Positions 10,300-20,441 are shown, counted from the first letter of the stretch. The stretch is DNA of 64,000 nucleotides from an uncultured Alphaproteobacteria bacterium (GCA_902616075.1 CACMRK010000001.1:62001-126000), one strand, 5' to 3'. The notes: a model not told the origin generated them from the letters alone. Numbers and translations are program-made.

Positions 10300-13200
10300 A
10301 AATACTATCGGTCCATCAATTCATAATGTTGAGCCCTTTTTCATTTCGCAGTTTTATCAAGATTCCAATAAATCAATTTTATACATTGGAAAAGATGAGA
10401 GAGAAATATCATCTATGGAAGAAAAAATTAAATGGTTATTACCTGATGTTGAGATTTTATTATTTAAATCTTGGGATCAAATACCCTACGATAATGTCTC
10501 TCCTTCAAAAGAAGTTCAAATAGAAAGATTAAAAACACTTAAAATTTTATCAAATTCCAATGCAAAAAGAATAATACTCACTACAATTAACTCAATCACA
10601 CAAAAAATAATCCCTAGATCAATTATTAATTCACAAATTTTAAAAATTTCAAAAAAACAAAAATTTAAATTAGAAGATCTTATAAATAACCTTGTCCTAT
10701 TAGGCTTCCAAAGAACTTCTTTAGTGCGTGATAAATCAGAATTTTCTGTAAGAGGATCAATTTTAGATATTTTTCCAAATGATAGATCTAAGCCAATAAG
10801 AATAGATTTTTTTGATGAAGAAATAGAGACGATTTTTGAATTTGATCCAATTACTCAAAAAAGATTAAAGGAAATAAATAGTGATTTAGAGTTTAATATT
10901 ATTAATGAATTAATTCTTAATGAAAATAATCTTAACTTATTTAGAAAAAATTTTAGGGAAATATTTCCAGAGTATAGAAATAGTCAAGTTTATAATCTTT
11001 TTTCTGAAAATATTATTCCATCTGGCGGTGAACAGTTTTTGCCTTTATTCTATGATAATCTCGAAACATTGTTTGATTATGTTAAAGACTATAAAATACT
11101 ATTAAATGACGAATTTAATAATATATTTGAAAATAGATTAGAAAATATAAATGATTTTTATTTAGCCAGAAAAATTAATAAAGAAAATTTTTTTTTATCA
11201 CCTGAATTTTTTTACTTAAACAAAGAAATTTTCCAAAAATATTTAAACAACAATGAGCATTTTTACTTTAATACATTTGATAAAAATAATCATATCAATA
11301 TTGATGTAAATATTATTCATAATTTATCATCAATTAAAAAAGAAATTGATTTTAGTTTTATAAATCAATTTTTTACAACTAATTCTAAAGAAAATTTTAT
11401 ATATATATGTTGCCGTAGTAAAGGAAGTTTAGAAAGAGTATCTAAAATATTACAGAATAATTTAAGTTTAAATTTAAATAATGTAACAAACTTTAATCAT
11501 TCACTTTCAGATAATATTCTTTTAACTATTATCGATATTGAAGAGTCATTTAAATTTAATAAATATATTTTTATTAATGAAAAAGCCTTATTTGGTTATT
11601 TTTTTAATACGCAAATATCGAAATCACGTAAACAAACTATTTTTTTTGAAGAATTAAATAAATTATCAATTGATTCTATTCTTGTTCATTCCGAGTACGG
11701 TCTTTGTAAGTTTAATAATATTAGAAAAATTGAATTAAATGATTCAATTCATGAGTGTTTAGAATTAGAATTTTTTGAAAATCAAAAACTTTTTTTACCA
11801 GTTGAAAATTTAAGTTATGTATCAAAATACAGTGATGATACTGATGGAAATATTATTTTAGATAAACTTGGTGCTTCTCATTGGCAAAAAAGAAAAGCAG
11901 ATGCAAAAAAGAAAATTAGAGATGCTGCAAAAAAACTTATTTCAATTGCTTCTAAGAGACTTCAATCTCAATCTTATGAAATCAATACAAATATTCCTGA
12001 ATATGATAAATTTGTAAGTACGTTCCCATATGTTGAAACCGATGATCAATTGAATGCAATTCAAGATGTAATTAATGATTTTTCTAAGATGATACCATCT
12101 GATAGATTAATTGTAGGCGATGTTGCATTTGGAAAAACAGAAGTAATTTTAAGAGCTATTTTTCTAGCTGCAAAATCAAATTTACAATCTGTAGTTTTAG
12201 TGCCAACTACAATTTTATCTAGGCAGCATTTTATTAATTTTAAAAAAAGGTTATCTATTTTTGGAATTAATATTGCAGAAATTTCTAGATTAGTATCATT
12301 AAAAGATAAAAAAGAAATTTTTGAAAAATGTAATACTGGTAAAATAGATGTTTTAGTTGGAACTCATGCTTTATTAAACGATAAATTAAAATTTAACAGG
12401 CTTGGTCTAATAGTTTACGATGAAGAGCAAAAACTAGGAACAATTCAAAAAGAAAAATTTAAAGAAATTGCACCAAAAGCTCATTGTATCTCACTTAGCG
12501 CAACACCTATTCCAAGAACTTTAAGTATGTCTCTGTCAGGGATAAGAGATCTAAGTCTAATTCTTACAGCTCCATTTGAAAGGATGGCTGTTAGAACTTA
12601 TGTTTCACCTTTTGATTCTTTAACTATCACAGAAGCTATAAAGAGAGAGATATATGGAAGAAAGAATGGGGTTTACTTTGTAGTGCCAAGAAAAAAAGAT
12701 TTGCCTTTTGTAGAACAATTTTTAAACGATAATTTACCAGAAATAAAATATGTAATCACTCACGGCCAACTTACTCCTAAATTATTAGAAAGTAGAATTT
12801 CAAAATTTTATAATCAAGAAGTTCCTTTAATGCTTAGTACAAATATTATTGAAAATGGTTTAGATTTGCCTCACGTAAATACAATTATAGTTTACCGATC
12901 CAATATTTTTTCTTTAGCTGCACTATATCAATTGAAAGGAAGGGTGGGGAGATCATCTAAACGTGGATACGCATACATTACATATAAGGAAAATGAATTA
13001 AAAGATAATGGCAGAAAAAGATTATCAATAATAAACTCCTCTGATCATCTTGGAGCGGGTTTTAATATTGCATCTCAAGACTTAGATCTTCGAGGAGGTG
13101 GTTCTATAATAGGTGAAGAACAAAGTGGTTTTATCAAAGAAATTGGAACTGAGCTTTACCATCAAATGCTTGAAGAAGAGATAAATTTACAAAAAAGTAA

Positions 13201-13666
13201 AATTAATTCAGATTTTATAAAAAAAGATAATTTTCAACCAATTATTAAAATCCCTGTTGAAATTTATATACCTGAAGATTTTATTAACGATGTTGATCTA
13301 AGGCTTTCGATTTATAAAAGAATCTCTAATATAAATATTAAAAAAGAAATTGAAGAGATTAAAATAGAATTAATAGATAGGTTTGGTAAATTGCCTAATC
13401 AATTAATTAATTTATTAAAATTAGTAGAAATAAAAATTATTTGTTTAAAAAATAACATTGAAAAGTTTGAATTTAGTAGAAAGGGTATATTAATTAGTTT
13501 TTTTCAAAATAAACCAAAAAATCCAGAAAAATTATTAGAACTTTCACTATCAAAAAATAGTTCTTTAATATTAAGACCTGATCAAAAAATTTTTTATGAT
13601 TTTGGTGGTAATTTAATTGATGACAGATTTGAATTATCTAAAAATGTGATTAATTTGATTAAATAA
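10289..13666 (+). CDS. mfd: Transcription-repair coupling factor Mfd
   Basis: Releases RNA polymerase stalled at lesions and recruits UvrA. 1125 residues, close to the E. coli length. In order: an N-terminal UvrB-like module (FSVRGSILDIFP), an RNA-polymerase-interacting domain (ILVHSEYGLCKF), and an SF2 translocase with Walker A GDVAFGKTE near residue 610, DEEQ near 710, SATPIPRT, and LKGRVGRSSKRGYAY. The C-terminal domain is that of family D7. The Walker A has Ala where GDVGFGKTE is usual but still fits GxxxxGKT. Together with uvrA upstream, it suggests a functional coupled-repair pathway. Confidence 0.97.
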   Translation: MKNKNTIGPSIHNVEPFFISQFYQDSNKSILYIGKDEREISSMEEKIKWLLPDVEILLFKSWDQIPYDNVSPSKEVQIERLKTLKILSNSNAKRIILTTINSITQKIIPRSIINSQILKISKKQKFKLEDLINNLVLLGFQRTSLVRDKSEFSVRGSILDIFPNDRSKPIRIDFFDEEIETIFEFDPITQKRLKEINSDLEFNIINELILNENNLNLFRKNFREIFPEYRNSQVYNLFSENIIPSGGEQFLPLFYDNLETLFDYVKDYKILLNDEFNNIFENRLENINDFYLARKINKENFFLSPEFFYLNKEIFQKYLNNNEHFYFNTFDKNNHINIDVNIIHNLSSIKKEIDFSFINQFFTTNSKENFIYICCRSKGSLERVSKILQNNLSLNLNNVTNFNHSLSDNILLTIIDIEESFKFNKYIFINEKALFGYFFNTQISKSRKQTIFFEELNKLSIDSILVHSEYGLCKFNNIRKIELNDSIHECLELEFFENQKLFLPVENLSYVSKYSDDTDGNIILDKLGASHWQKRKADAKKKIRDAAKKLISIASKRLQSQSYEINTNIPEYDKFVSTFPYVETDDQLNAIQDVINDFSKMIPSDRLIVGDVAFGKTEVILRAIFLAAKSNLQSVVLVPTTILSRQHFINFKKRLSIFGINIAEISRLVSLKDKKEIFEKCNTGKIDVLVGTHALLNDKLKFNRLGLIVYDEEQKLGTIQKEKFKEIAPKAHCISLSATPIPRTLSMSLSGIRDLSLILTAPFERMAVRTYVSPFDSLTITEAIKREIYGRKNGVYFVVPRKKDLPFVEQFLNDNLPEIKYVITHGQLTPKLLESRISKFYNQEVPLMLSTNIIENGLDLPHVNTIIVYRSNIFSLAALYQLKGRVGRSSKRGYAYITYKENELKDNGRKRLSIINSSDHLGAGFNIASQDLDLRGGGSIIGEEQSGFIKEIGTELYHQMLEEEINLQKSKINSDFIKKDNFQPIIKIPVEIYIPEDFINDVDLRLSIYKRISNINIKKEIEEIKIELIDRFGKLPNQLINLLKLVEIKIICLKNNIEKFEFSRKGILISFFQNKPKNPEKLLELSLSKNSSLILRPDQKIFYDFGGNLIDDRFELSKNVINLIK

Positions 13667-14760
13667 TGGTTAAATTTATTATCATATTTAATTTTATTAT
13701 TTTTTTATTATTTGGTAAAAATGTTTTGTCTTTAGACAACAAATATAAGCTTGAAATTTTAAAATCAAACTTAAGTTCTCCTTGGAGTTTCACATTTATA
13801 AATAATAATCAGATTTTAATAAGTGAAAAAACAGGAAAAATTAAGTTATTTGATATTCAAAATAATAAGATTACTTCAATAGATCACAACTTAAATTTTA
13901 TTAGAGATAAAAATTCTCAAGGAGGTCTTTTAGATATTTATTTTTATAATAATCAGATTTTCATATCCTACGCAGAAAACATTGGTGATAAATTATTTAG
14001 CCCTTCAACAACATCTATTGCTAAAGCAGATTTAGATTTTAATTTCTTAGATTTTAAAAATATTTTTAGAGCCTATCCGCCAATTAGATCGCCTTATCAC
14101 TTCGGTTCAAGAATAGCTATTCATGATAATTATTTATATGCATCTGTAGGTGAAAGAGGAAAAGAAATGATAGCTCAAGATGTAAAACAGCACCCAGGAA
14201 GTATTATTCGAATTAAATTAGATGGAACATCGCCTAAAGATAATCCTCATTACATTTCAAAAGAAACGTGGTTGCCAGAAATATATCAAATAGGTGTAAG
14301 AAATCCTCAAGGAATGTCCATCTCACCTTTTGATAATAAAATTTATATTAGTAATCACGGAGCAAAAGGTGGTGATTGGTTTGGTGAAGTAAAAAAGGGT
14401 GAAAATTATGGTTGGAAAATATTAGGTTGGGGTGGAACTAATTATGACAATTCCAACATTGGTCCCAAATGGTTACCGGGTTATACTAAAGCAATTCATT
14501 ACTGGGTGCCTTCAATTGCTGTTAGTGCAATTACAATATATGATGGAAAAGAATTTCCAGAATTTAAAGGATTAGCACTTATAACATCTTTAAAAGATCA
14601 ATCTTTACGCTCATTAGATTTTTCAAATTTAAATAATGTAAAAGAAGATATTATTTTTAAAAAAGAAATAGGAAGAATAAGAGATATTAAAATTCATCCG
14701 TACAGTGGTAAAATATTTTTTTTAGCACAAGATAAATTGTGGCTATTTGAAAAAAAATAA
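13666..14760 (+). CDS. PQQ-dependent sugar (aldose) dehydrogenase, exported
   Basis: 364 residues of the glucose/sorbosone dehydrogenase family (PF07995), six-bladed beta-propellers that oxidise aldoses in the periplasm with PQQ. A signal peptide covers about residues 1-23. Family motifs: HFGSR near residue 145 (the family's active-site His region), VRNPQGM near 210, then HGAKGGDWFGEVKKGENYGW. It starts in TAATG overlap with the mfd stop, so it may be read through from mfd, which is an odd partnership. No PQQ synthesis genes are in the window. The substrate is not determined. Confidence 0.85.
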   Translation: MVKFIIIFNFIIFLLFGKNVLSLDNKYKLEILKSNLSSPWSFTFINNNQILISEKTGKIKLFDIQNNKITSIDHNLNFIRDKNSQGGLLDIYFYNNQIFISYAENIGDKLFSPSTTSIAKADLDFNFLDFKNIFRAYPPIRSPYHFGSRIAIHDNYLYASVGERGKEMIAQDVKQHPGSIIRIKLDGTSPKDNPHYISKETWLPEIYQIGVRNPQGMSISPFDNKIYISNHGAKGGDWFGEVKKGENYGWKILGWGGTNYDNSNIGPKWLPGYTKAIHYWVPSIAVSAITIYDGKEFPEFKGLALITSLKDQSLRSLDFSNLNNVKEDIIFKKEIGRIRDIKIHPYSGKIFFLAQDKLWLFEKK

Positions 14761-14809
14761 TATTATCATGAGTATTGAGAATTATTCTTTTTAATTTATA
14801 ATAATTTGT

Positions 14810-14926
14810 ATGTTTGAATTTTTAGCATTTTTAATTGGTATTATGATTATGGCTCCTATTGTATATATTTATTTTTTAGTTCAAGATTTAAAAAAAAGAA
14901 TTGATAAGCTTGAAAACAAAAACTAA
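14810..14926 (+). CDS. Small single-span membrane protein, 38 aa
   Basis: Starts at ATG 14810. It has a hydrophobic segment over about residues 4-24 (LAFLIGIMIMAPIVYIYFLV), followed by a charged, coiled-coil-like tail (QDLKKRIDKLENKN). This shape is typical of real bacterial small membrane proteins. It sits between the sugar dehydrogenase and the sulfotransferase on the same strand, 6 bases before the latter. No strong Shine-Dalgarno sequence; function unknown. Confidence 0.5.
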   Translation: MFEFLAFLIGIMIMAPIVYIYFLVQDLKKRIDKLENKN

Positions 14927-14932
14927 ATATAA

Positions 14933-15760
14933 ATGCAAAAAAATATTTTTTTGGCTTCCTATCCTAAATCTGGAAATACATGGCTGAGATCTATTATTGG
15001 AAATTTTTATAATTTTGAGAAAGATTTTACATTACAGGATTTAAAATCAATACCATTGTTATCAATAAAAAAACATTTTAAAGAATTTGAAAATAAAATT
15101 TATTCTAATAACAACGATTTACATTTTGATTGGGTTTCACAAAATATTATTAAGTGTCAAACTTTGTTAAATAATAAATCAAATCATCTAAATATATATA
15201 AAACTCACAGTGTAAGACATAAGAAATTTACTAATGAAACTGTTAATGCCGGTTTTATATATATTGTAAGAGATCCCAGAGATATAGTTATCTCGTTTAA
15301 AAATTTTACTGGAAAAAGTTTTGATGATACAATTCAAGAATTTCTATTTGAAAAGAAATTAATGATTAATACAAATGGTGCTCAAGAATTACTTTCTACT
15401 TGGGAGCTTAACGTTCAATCATGGTTAAATTACAAAAATGTACCTAGTTTGATTATTAGGTATGAAGATTTAAAATTAAATACCAAAGAAATTGTATTAA
15501 AAATTCAAAAATTTTTAAATAAAATTCACAGATTAAAACTTTATTTAAACGATTATGAAGTTGATAAAATTATTGAGAACACCAATTTTAATAATTTACA
15601 AAAACTAGAAGATAAAAACGGTTTTGATGAAGCTACTAAGTATTCAAAATTTTTTCGCTCTGGTACGTCAAATCAATGGAAAGATATATTATCCAATTCC
15701 CAAGTTCAATTGATTGAGAAAAACTTACAATCTTTAATGAAATATTTTAATTATATTTAA
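14933..15760 (+). CDS. Sulfotransferase domain protein
   Basis: Predicted to transfer sulfate from PAPS to an unknown acceptor. The 5'-phosphosulfate-binding loop YPKSGNTWLR is at residues 10-19, and the 3'-phosphate-binding segment IVRDPRDIVIS is near 110. The C-terminal region with FFRSGTSNQWKD matches the RxGxxGDWK-type motif of cytosolic sulfotransferases, with one Gly replaced. 275 residues is a usual length. It lacks a signal peptide, so it is cytoplasmic. No acceptor-synthesis genes are beside it. Confidence 0.88.
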   Translation: MQKNIFLASYPKSGNTWLRSIIGNFYNFEKDFTLQDLKSIPLLSIKKHFKEFENKIYSNNNDLHFDWVSQNIIKCQTLLNNKSNHLNIYKTHSVRHKKFTNETVNAGFIYIVRDPRDIVISFKNFTGKSFDDTIQEFLFEKKLMINTNGAQELLSTWELNVQSWLNYKNVPSLIIRYEDLKLNTKEIVLKIQKFLNKIHRLKLYLNDYEVDKIIENTNFNNLQKLEDKNGFDEATKYSKFFRSGTSNQWKDILSNSQVQLIEKNLQSLMKYFNYI

Positions 15761-15767
15761 AAAATAG

Positions 15768-15857
15768 TGGCGGAGAGAGTGAGATTCGAACTCACGAACG
15801 AGTTGCCCCGTTGCCGGTTTTCAAGACCGGTGCTTTCAACCGCTCAGCCATCTCTCC
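15768..15857 (-). tRNA. tRNA-Ser (anticodon UGA)
   Basis: 90 bases read on the minus strand, with the long variable arm of class II tRNAs and an encoded CCA. The acceptor stem GGAGAGA pairs with TCTCTCC. The anticodon stem CCGGT/ACCGG encloses the loop CTTGAAA, giving anticodon TGA. The T arm contains GAGTTCGAATCTC. Confidence 0.96.
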
Positions 15858-16016
15858 GATGAAAATCATATATAATAATTAAAATAACCTGTACATATTT
15901 CATTTTAATTTTTCAAACTTAATTAAGATGAATTTGTACGGTTACCATAAGATTGAGATTAAAATCTAGATATATTTCTTATTTATTTATTTATTTATGG
16001 TTAGTTCAATTATACT

Positions 16017-17687
16017 CTATTTTAAGAAATTTATTATTGCATTCTTAATATCATTAACAAGATTTTTATTTTCATCTTTAGTTAATTGACTTTCATTTTT
16101 TTTCTTATCAAGTTTTAACTTTCTTTGAGCTAAAATATTTGCAACATAATCATAAACATTAGGATTTTTAGAAAATATATCTTTTATTATATCCTTGCTT
16201 ACTTTTATAACTATGCAAGGAGTTTCAGCTATAACATTAGCGGATCTGGGTTCACCGGTAAGAAGACTGCCTTCACCAACAAAGTCTCCAACACCAAGTT
16301 TTGCTAAAAATACTTTATCTTTATTTTCATTATCTAAGTAAACAGATACTACTCCGTCATTTATAACGTAAAGAGAATCTCCAGAATCATTTTGTTTAAT
16401 AATGTAATCGTCTTTTTCAAAATGGAGTCTTTCAGCGTTTTCAGCAATTTCATCTAAATCTTCAGAATTTAAAGACATAAAAATAGGAATTTTTTGGAGT
16501 AGGACTCTATTTTTTATTGACTCATTATAAGGATTAAATTCACTAACCTGTCTTTTTTCAAAATCTTCTCTAATTCTATGTGTATCAAGAGCATGAAGTC
16601 CTGTATCTTCTCCAAGTTTCCCATAAAGTTTTCCAGCAGACATTTGAACACCTGCATGTCTTAAAGTTTTATGTATTTCCATCATAACACTATCTTGCAT
16701 CGAATTTTTTAAAATTCTTTTTGTGCAATCAAACGCAACAACAAATTCTAATCCAAATTCATTAGCACCTATAAAACGAACCCACTGTAAATTTAATTGC
16801 TCTCTACCATCAACGGGTTTTGCTTTTTTAAGAGCATTATAAAGTAATTTAGAAATATTTTCTGGGTCATGAGATGGATGAAAATATAATTTATTAAAAA
16901 TATGAAATCCTTCACTCATTTTTTCTTTATCTTGTTTGCTCCAATTAGTTAAAATTGAATCTGCAACGATTTCATTTGGAATGATTACTTCAGTATTCTG
17001 AAATGTTCTTATTCTTGTACTTCTCCAGGTAATATTTTCTACATAACCTGTTTTATCATCAACAGTAATCCAATCGTTTATTGCAAACGGTCTCTCAATA
17101 TTTACAAAAATTCCTTTAATTAAATCTGATAAGCTTGATTGTAAAGAAAGTGCAATAGCAGCAAAAACTATACCACCTGCAGCAAGTATACTTGTAAGTT
17201 CTAAATTAAAAACAAAGGATAAAACTAAAAATGCAGGTATCGCAAATAATAAAAACTGAAAAAGAAATGTTATTATCTCAGGTATTGTTGTTCCTGATTT
17301 ATTATTTAGTGACAATACTTCGTATTTATAAAACATCATTATAAATATTGATGGAATAAAATATAAAGTTATCAGTAAGATTTTATCTGTAAGGTTACTT
17401 ATAGTTTCATTAATTAAAACAAATTCCTTTTGAATAACTATATCATAGGAAAAAAGTACCATTAGATATGATAAAATTGGAAGTATAATGATAGTAAATA
17501 GTACTCGTGTAAATTTCTTTAATTTATTAAGTCGTATTACAGAGACAATAATAAATACAGAAATGAGTATATATAAAGAATTTAAAGTAACTGCATTATT
17601 ATAAAATAGCAGAATAGATAAGATACATAACAAGGATATTAAAATTATGCTTATCTTAGAAAGTAGATAAAAAATGTTAATTTTCAT
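16017..17687 (-). CDS. MscS-type channel with C-terminal cyclic-nucleotide-binding domain
   Basis: 556 residues. Several hydrophobic spans fill the first 190 residues. The MscS pore helix and beta domain follow (LAAGGIVFAAIALSLQSSLS, then VNIERPFAINDWITV). The last ~150 residues are a cNMP-binding domain (DDYIIKQNDSGDSLYVINDG, then GDFVGEGSLLTGEPRSANV, with the phosphate-binding Glu and Arg of the family). This is the architecture of bacterial cyclic-nucleotide-gated (bCNG) channels. It is divergent from a K+ channel gene and 0.8 kb from a class III cyclase, so cAMP may control it. Ion selectivity cannot be read from sequence. Confidence 0.9.
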   Translation of the reverse strand: MKINIFYLLSKISIILISLLCILSILLFYNNAVTLNSLYILISVFIIVSVIRLNKLKKFTRVLFTIIILPILSYLMVLFSYDIVIQKEFVLINETISNLTDKILLITLYFIPSIFIMMFYKYEVLSLNNKSGTTIPEIITFLFQFLLFAIPAFLVLSFVFNLELTSILAAGGIVFAAIALSLQSSLSDLIKGIFVNIERPFAINDWITVDDKTGYVENITWRSTRIRTFQNTEVIIPNEIVADSILTNWSKQDKEKMSEGFHIFNKLYFHPSHDPENISKLLYNALKKAKPVDGREQLNLQWVRFIGANEFGLEFVVAFDCTKRILKNSMQDSVMMEIHKTLRHAGVQMSAGKLYGKLGEDTGLHALDTHRIREDFEKRQVSEFNPYNESIKNRVLLQKIPIFMSLNSEDLDEIAENAERLHFEKDDYIIKQNDSGDSLYVINDGVVSVYLDNENKDKVFLAKLGVGDFVGEGSLLTGEPRSANVIAETPCIVIKVSKDIIKDIFSKNPNVYDYVANILAQRKLKLDKKKNESQLTKDENKNLVNDIKNAIINFLK

Positions 17688-17721
17688 TTTGTAATTTTTA
17701 CTATAAAGAATTTATATAAAA

Positions 17722-18465
17722 ATGAATTCATTTTCAAAGTATTTATTCGAACACTTACATTTTGGTCTAGAAGAGAAGGATTTTACATTAATTGAAAAAA
17801 TTATATTCTTTCTTATTATATTGAACTGTGTTTTTGTTGTTATTGAGTCAGAAAAACTAATTTATGAGCAATATCATCAGCTCTTTGACTCTGCAAAAAT
17901 TTTTTTTGGTATAGTATTTTTAATTGAATATATTTGTAGATTAATTGCCGTAGATCAAATTGATAAATTTAAAGGATTTAATGGCAAGATAAAGTATATT
18001 TTTACAGTACCTGCTCTAATTGACGCAATTGCACTTATTCCATTATTTTTAATTGGTATTAATGAAGGTTTCTTAGTAAGGTTGTTAAGAGCTATTAGAA
18101 TATTTAGTATTCTTCGTTTTGGGCGTTTTAGTGAGTCAGTAGATTTTATACTTCATGCAATATATGACAGAAGACATGAATTAATATTCTCACTTCTGAT
18201 TACTTTAAGTTTAATGTTATTGTCCGCAACTTTACTTTATGTTGTAGAAGGGGATTTGCAACCAGAAGCTTTTGGGTCGATCCCAAGATCTCTTTGGGTT
18301 AGTTCTGCTGCTTTATTGTCAACTGGTTATGGTGATTATACACCAATTACATTTTTAGGAAGGTTTGCTGCAGTCTGTACAGCTTTATTTGGAATTGGAG
18401 CAGTTGCTTTACCAGCTGGTATACTGGCTAGTGCTTTTACTGAGAAAAAAAGAAAAAATGATTAA
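17722..18465 (+). CDS. Voltage-gated potassium channel (six-TM, Kv-like)
   Basis: 247 residues. It has six membrane spans, an Arg-rich S4 segment (RLLRAIRIFSILRFGRF) and a K+ selectivity filter STGYGD near residue 200, between the last two spans. The second filter residue is Thr rather than the more common Val. A short basic tail follows, with no cytoplasmic ligand-binding domain. It is divergent from the MscS/cNMP channel (34 bases between starts) and overlaps the end of the cyclase gene tail-to-tail by 4 bases, so the three genes form a compact cluster. Confidence 0.9.
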   Translation: MNSFSKYLFEHLHFGLEEKDFTLIEKIIFFLIILNCVFVVIESEKLIYEQYHQLFDSAKIFFGIVFLIEYICRLIAVDQIDKFKGFNGKIKYIFTVPALIDAIALIPLFLIGINEGFLVRLLRAIRIFSILRFGRFSESVDFILHAIYDRRHELIFSLLITLSLMLLSATLLYVVEGDLQPEAFGSIPRSLWVSSAALLSTGYGDYTPITFLGRFAAVCTALFGIGAVALPAGILASAFTEKKRKND

Positions 18466-20291
18466 GCAGTTTTTTCCACAATTTTTATATTAGGAAACAT
18501 TTTATTAGAAAATTCTAAAAGATTAGTATGTTTTGAATCTTCTGGTCTAAAATGCATATTATGTATTGTTTTTTCCCAATTTGTTTCTTTAAAATCACTT
18601 TCATATTTTTTGTAAATGTTATGTTCTTTAACTTTACTAATGTCATCATTTTTAGAAATAGAATATAAAATTGTTAACCAAGTTGAAGCGCTCATGTATT
18701 GTATTTTTTCTCCCCAAGAGATGCATTTTTCAAAATCTTCTTTACAAAAATAACCTATTGTTAATGCATCGTAGCGCGAACATGATGTTGCAGCACCTTG
18801 AGGAATTGGATCAAGTTCTAATGCTTTGTGAAGATGCTTTAATCCCTCATCAACACTATCAAGTTTAACTAGGCATGTGCCATATCTATCTAAAATCCTA
18901 GGATCATTAGGATTAATGGAGTGTCCTTTCTTGGCATGCTCAATTGATTTATTAAAATCTTTATTACTTTGCGCAATTGCAGAAGAAATTCTTAATACTT
19001 CAAAATCATTTTCATCAGCCTCAAGACTTTTCTTGACGTGTTCAAGACCCATATCCATCATCTTATCTGGATCTTCATAATAACCTTTGCCGTATCCACC
19101 ACCAATAGTACATGCTTTTAAGGCATGTGCTCTTGCATTCGTTTCATCGGTTTCAATTGCCTTGTTAAGTGCTTCAATAGCTTTTAAATTATTTTCTTTT
19201 CCAGATCGAACATGATGATAAGTTCCTTTTATTAACCATTCATAAGAATTTAAATTTTCTGATGGTTTTCTTTTAATCCTTTGTAAGCTACTTATTTCAA
19301 TATTACCAAGTAATTGTCGAGACATTTTCATTACGATTTCATCTTGTAAATCAAAAATATCTTCTATTACTCTATCGTATTTTTCACCCCATAAATTGGA
19401 ACCATCGCTAGCATCAGTTAAGTCAACACTAACTCTTATTCTTTTGCCAGCAGAACGAATATTGCCACCAATTAAATAATCAACTAAGTGTTTTTTTGCA
19501 AATCCAAGTGCGTCTTCATCACTTTTTTTAAAATCCATCGATGTTTGATGTGAAAGTATTTCAAATTCTTGCATTCGCGAAAATTCTTGTATTAAATCTC
19601 TAAATACTCCTTCTACTAAAAATTCTGAATCTTCATCTTTACTTAAATTTTCAAAAGGAAGAATTGCTAGTTTAATTTTTTTTGCTTTATTGATTTTAGT
19701 TTGAGCTATTGGTTCTTTAATATTATCGTTTGTTGGTTTTTCTTCCTCTGTTAAAAAATCATCTTCATGAATAAGTAAATTAGAAATTTTATAAACCTCA
19801 AAACTTTCACTTATATTTTTTAAATTTCTCGTGCCATCATTTTCAATTTTAGCATCTAACCTTTTATTAACTTGATCCTTAACAATAGTAGAAATTAAAA
19901 TTCCTCCTGGCTCACATTCGCTTTCTAGTCTAGCTGATACATTAACTCCTGAACCCATTATATTATCACCTTCAACTATTACATCATCTACATGTATTCC
20001 AACTCGCCATTCTAATTTTAATTCTGTAATAGAATGATCATTTCTTTTATAAATTTCATTTTGAAATTCTATTGCTGCCTTTAAGCAATTTACAGGTGAA
20101 GCAAACTCACACACAACACTATCACCCTCAGTTTTAAATATTCTTCCTCCAAATTCTATGATTTTAGCATCTATTATTTTGCGACATTCATTTAAATTTC
20201 GAAGAGTTTTTTCTTCGCTTTCTTCCATATGTTTGCTAAAATTTACACAATCAGTTGCAAGAATAGTGGCTAATTTTCTATCAGAATTCAT
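18462..20291 (-). CDS. Class III adenylyl cyclase with TolB-like and TPR domains
   Basis: 609 residues, predicted soluble. A class III nucleotidyl cyclase domain covers residues 1-180: metal-binding Asp14 (ATDCVNFS) and Asp57 (KTEGDS), Lys53 at the position that favours ATP, and the transition-state pair Asn117/Arg121 (GVNVSARLES). A linker follows, then a TolB-N-like domain (LAILPFENLSKDED, LVDYLIGGNIR, GSNLWGEKYDR), then TPR-like repeats to the end. All expected catalytic residues are present, so cAMP production is likely. Predicted partner: the cNMP-domain channel at 16017-17687. Confidence 0.9.
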   Translation of the reverse strand: MNSDRKLATILATDCVNFSKHMEESEEKTLRNLNECRKIIDAKIIEFGGRIFKTEGDSVVCEFASPVNCLKAAIEFQNEIYKRNDHSITELKLEWRVGIHVDDVIVEGDNIMGSGVNVSARLESECEPGGILISTIVKDQVNKRLDAKIENDGTRNLKNISESFEVYKISNLLIHEDDFLTEEEKPTNDNIKEPIAQTKINKAKKIKLAILPFENLSKDEDSEFLVEGVFRDLIQEFSRMQEFEILSHQTSMDFKKSDEDALGFAKKHLVDYLIGGNIRSAGKRIRVSVDLTDASDGSNLWGEKYDRVIEDIFDLQDEIVMKMSRQLLGNIEISSLQRIKRKPSENLNSYEWLIKGTYHHVRSGKENNLKAIEALNKAIETDETNARAHALKACTIGGGYGKGYYEDPDKMMDMGLEHVKKSLEADENDFEVLRISSAIAQSNKDFNKSIEHAKKGHSINPNDPRILDRYGTCLVKLDSVDEGLKHLHKALELDPIPQGAATSCSRYDALTIGYFCKEDFEKCISWGEKIQYMSASTWLTILYSISKNDDISKVKEHNIYKKYESDFKETNWEKTIHNMHFRPEDSKHTNLLEFSNKMFPNIKIVEKTA

Positions 20292-20441
20292 TTATATTTT
20301 TTTAACTAATTTTAGATATTATTGCTACTAAAATGTGTCAACTTGAGTCAGAGAATCTAGACAAAATATTATATAGAGAATTTTACTAGTTTTTATGGTC
20401 GAAAATTTTAATTTGATTAATAATTCAACGAAGGAGAAAAT

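Noticed and set aside
15768-15857. tRNA-Ser, tRNA-Lys and tRNA-Arg as integration sites for the integrase at 22.5 kb
   Set aside because: None is adjacent to the integrase and no duplicated tRNA 3' end was seen near it.
15978-15997. Tetranucleotide repeat (TTTA)n downstream of the MscS-like gene, possible phase-variation tract
   Set aside because: About five units only, located after the stop codon of the neighbouring gene and not in a promoter or reading frame, so unlikely to switch anything.
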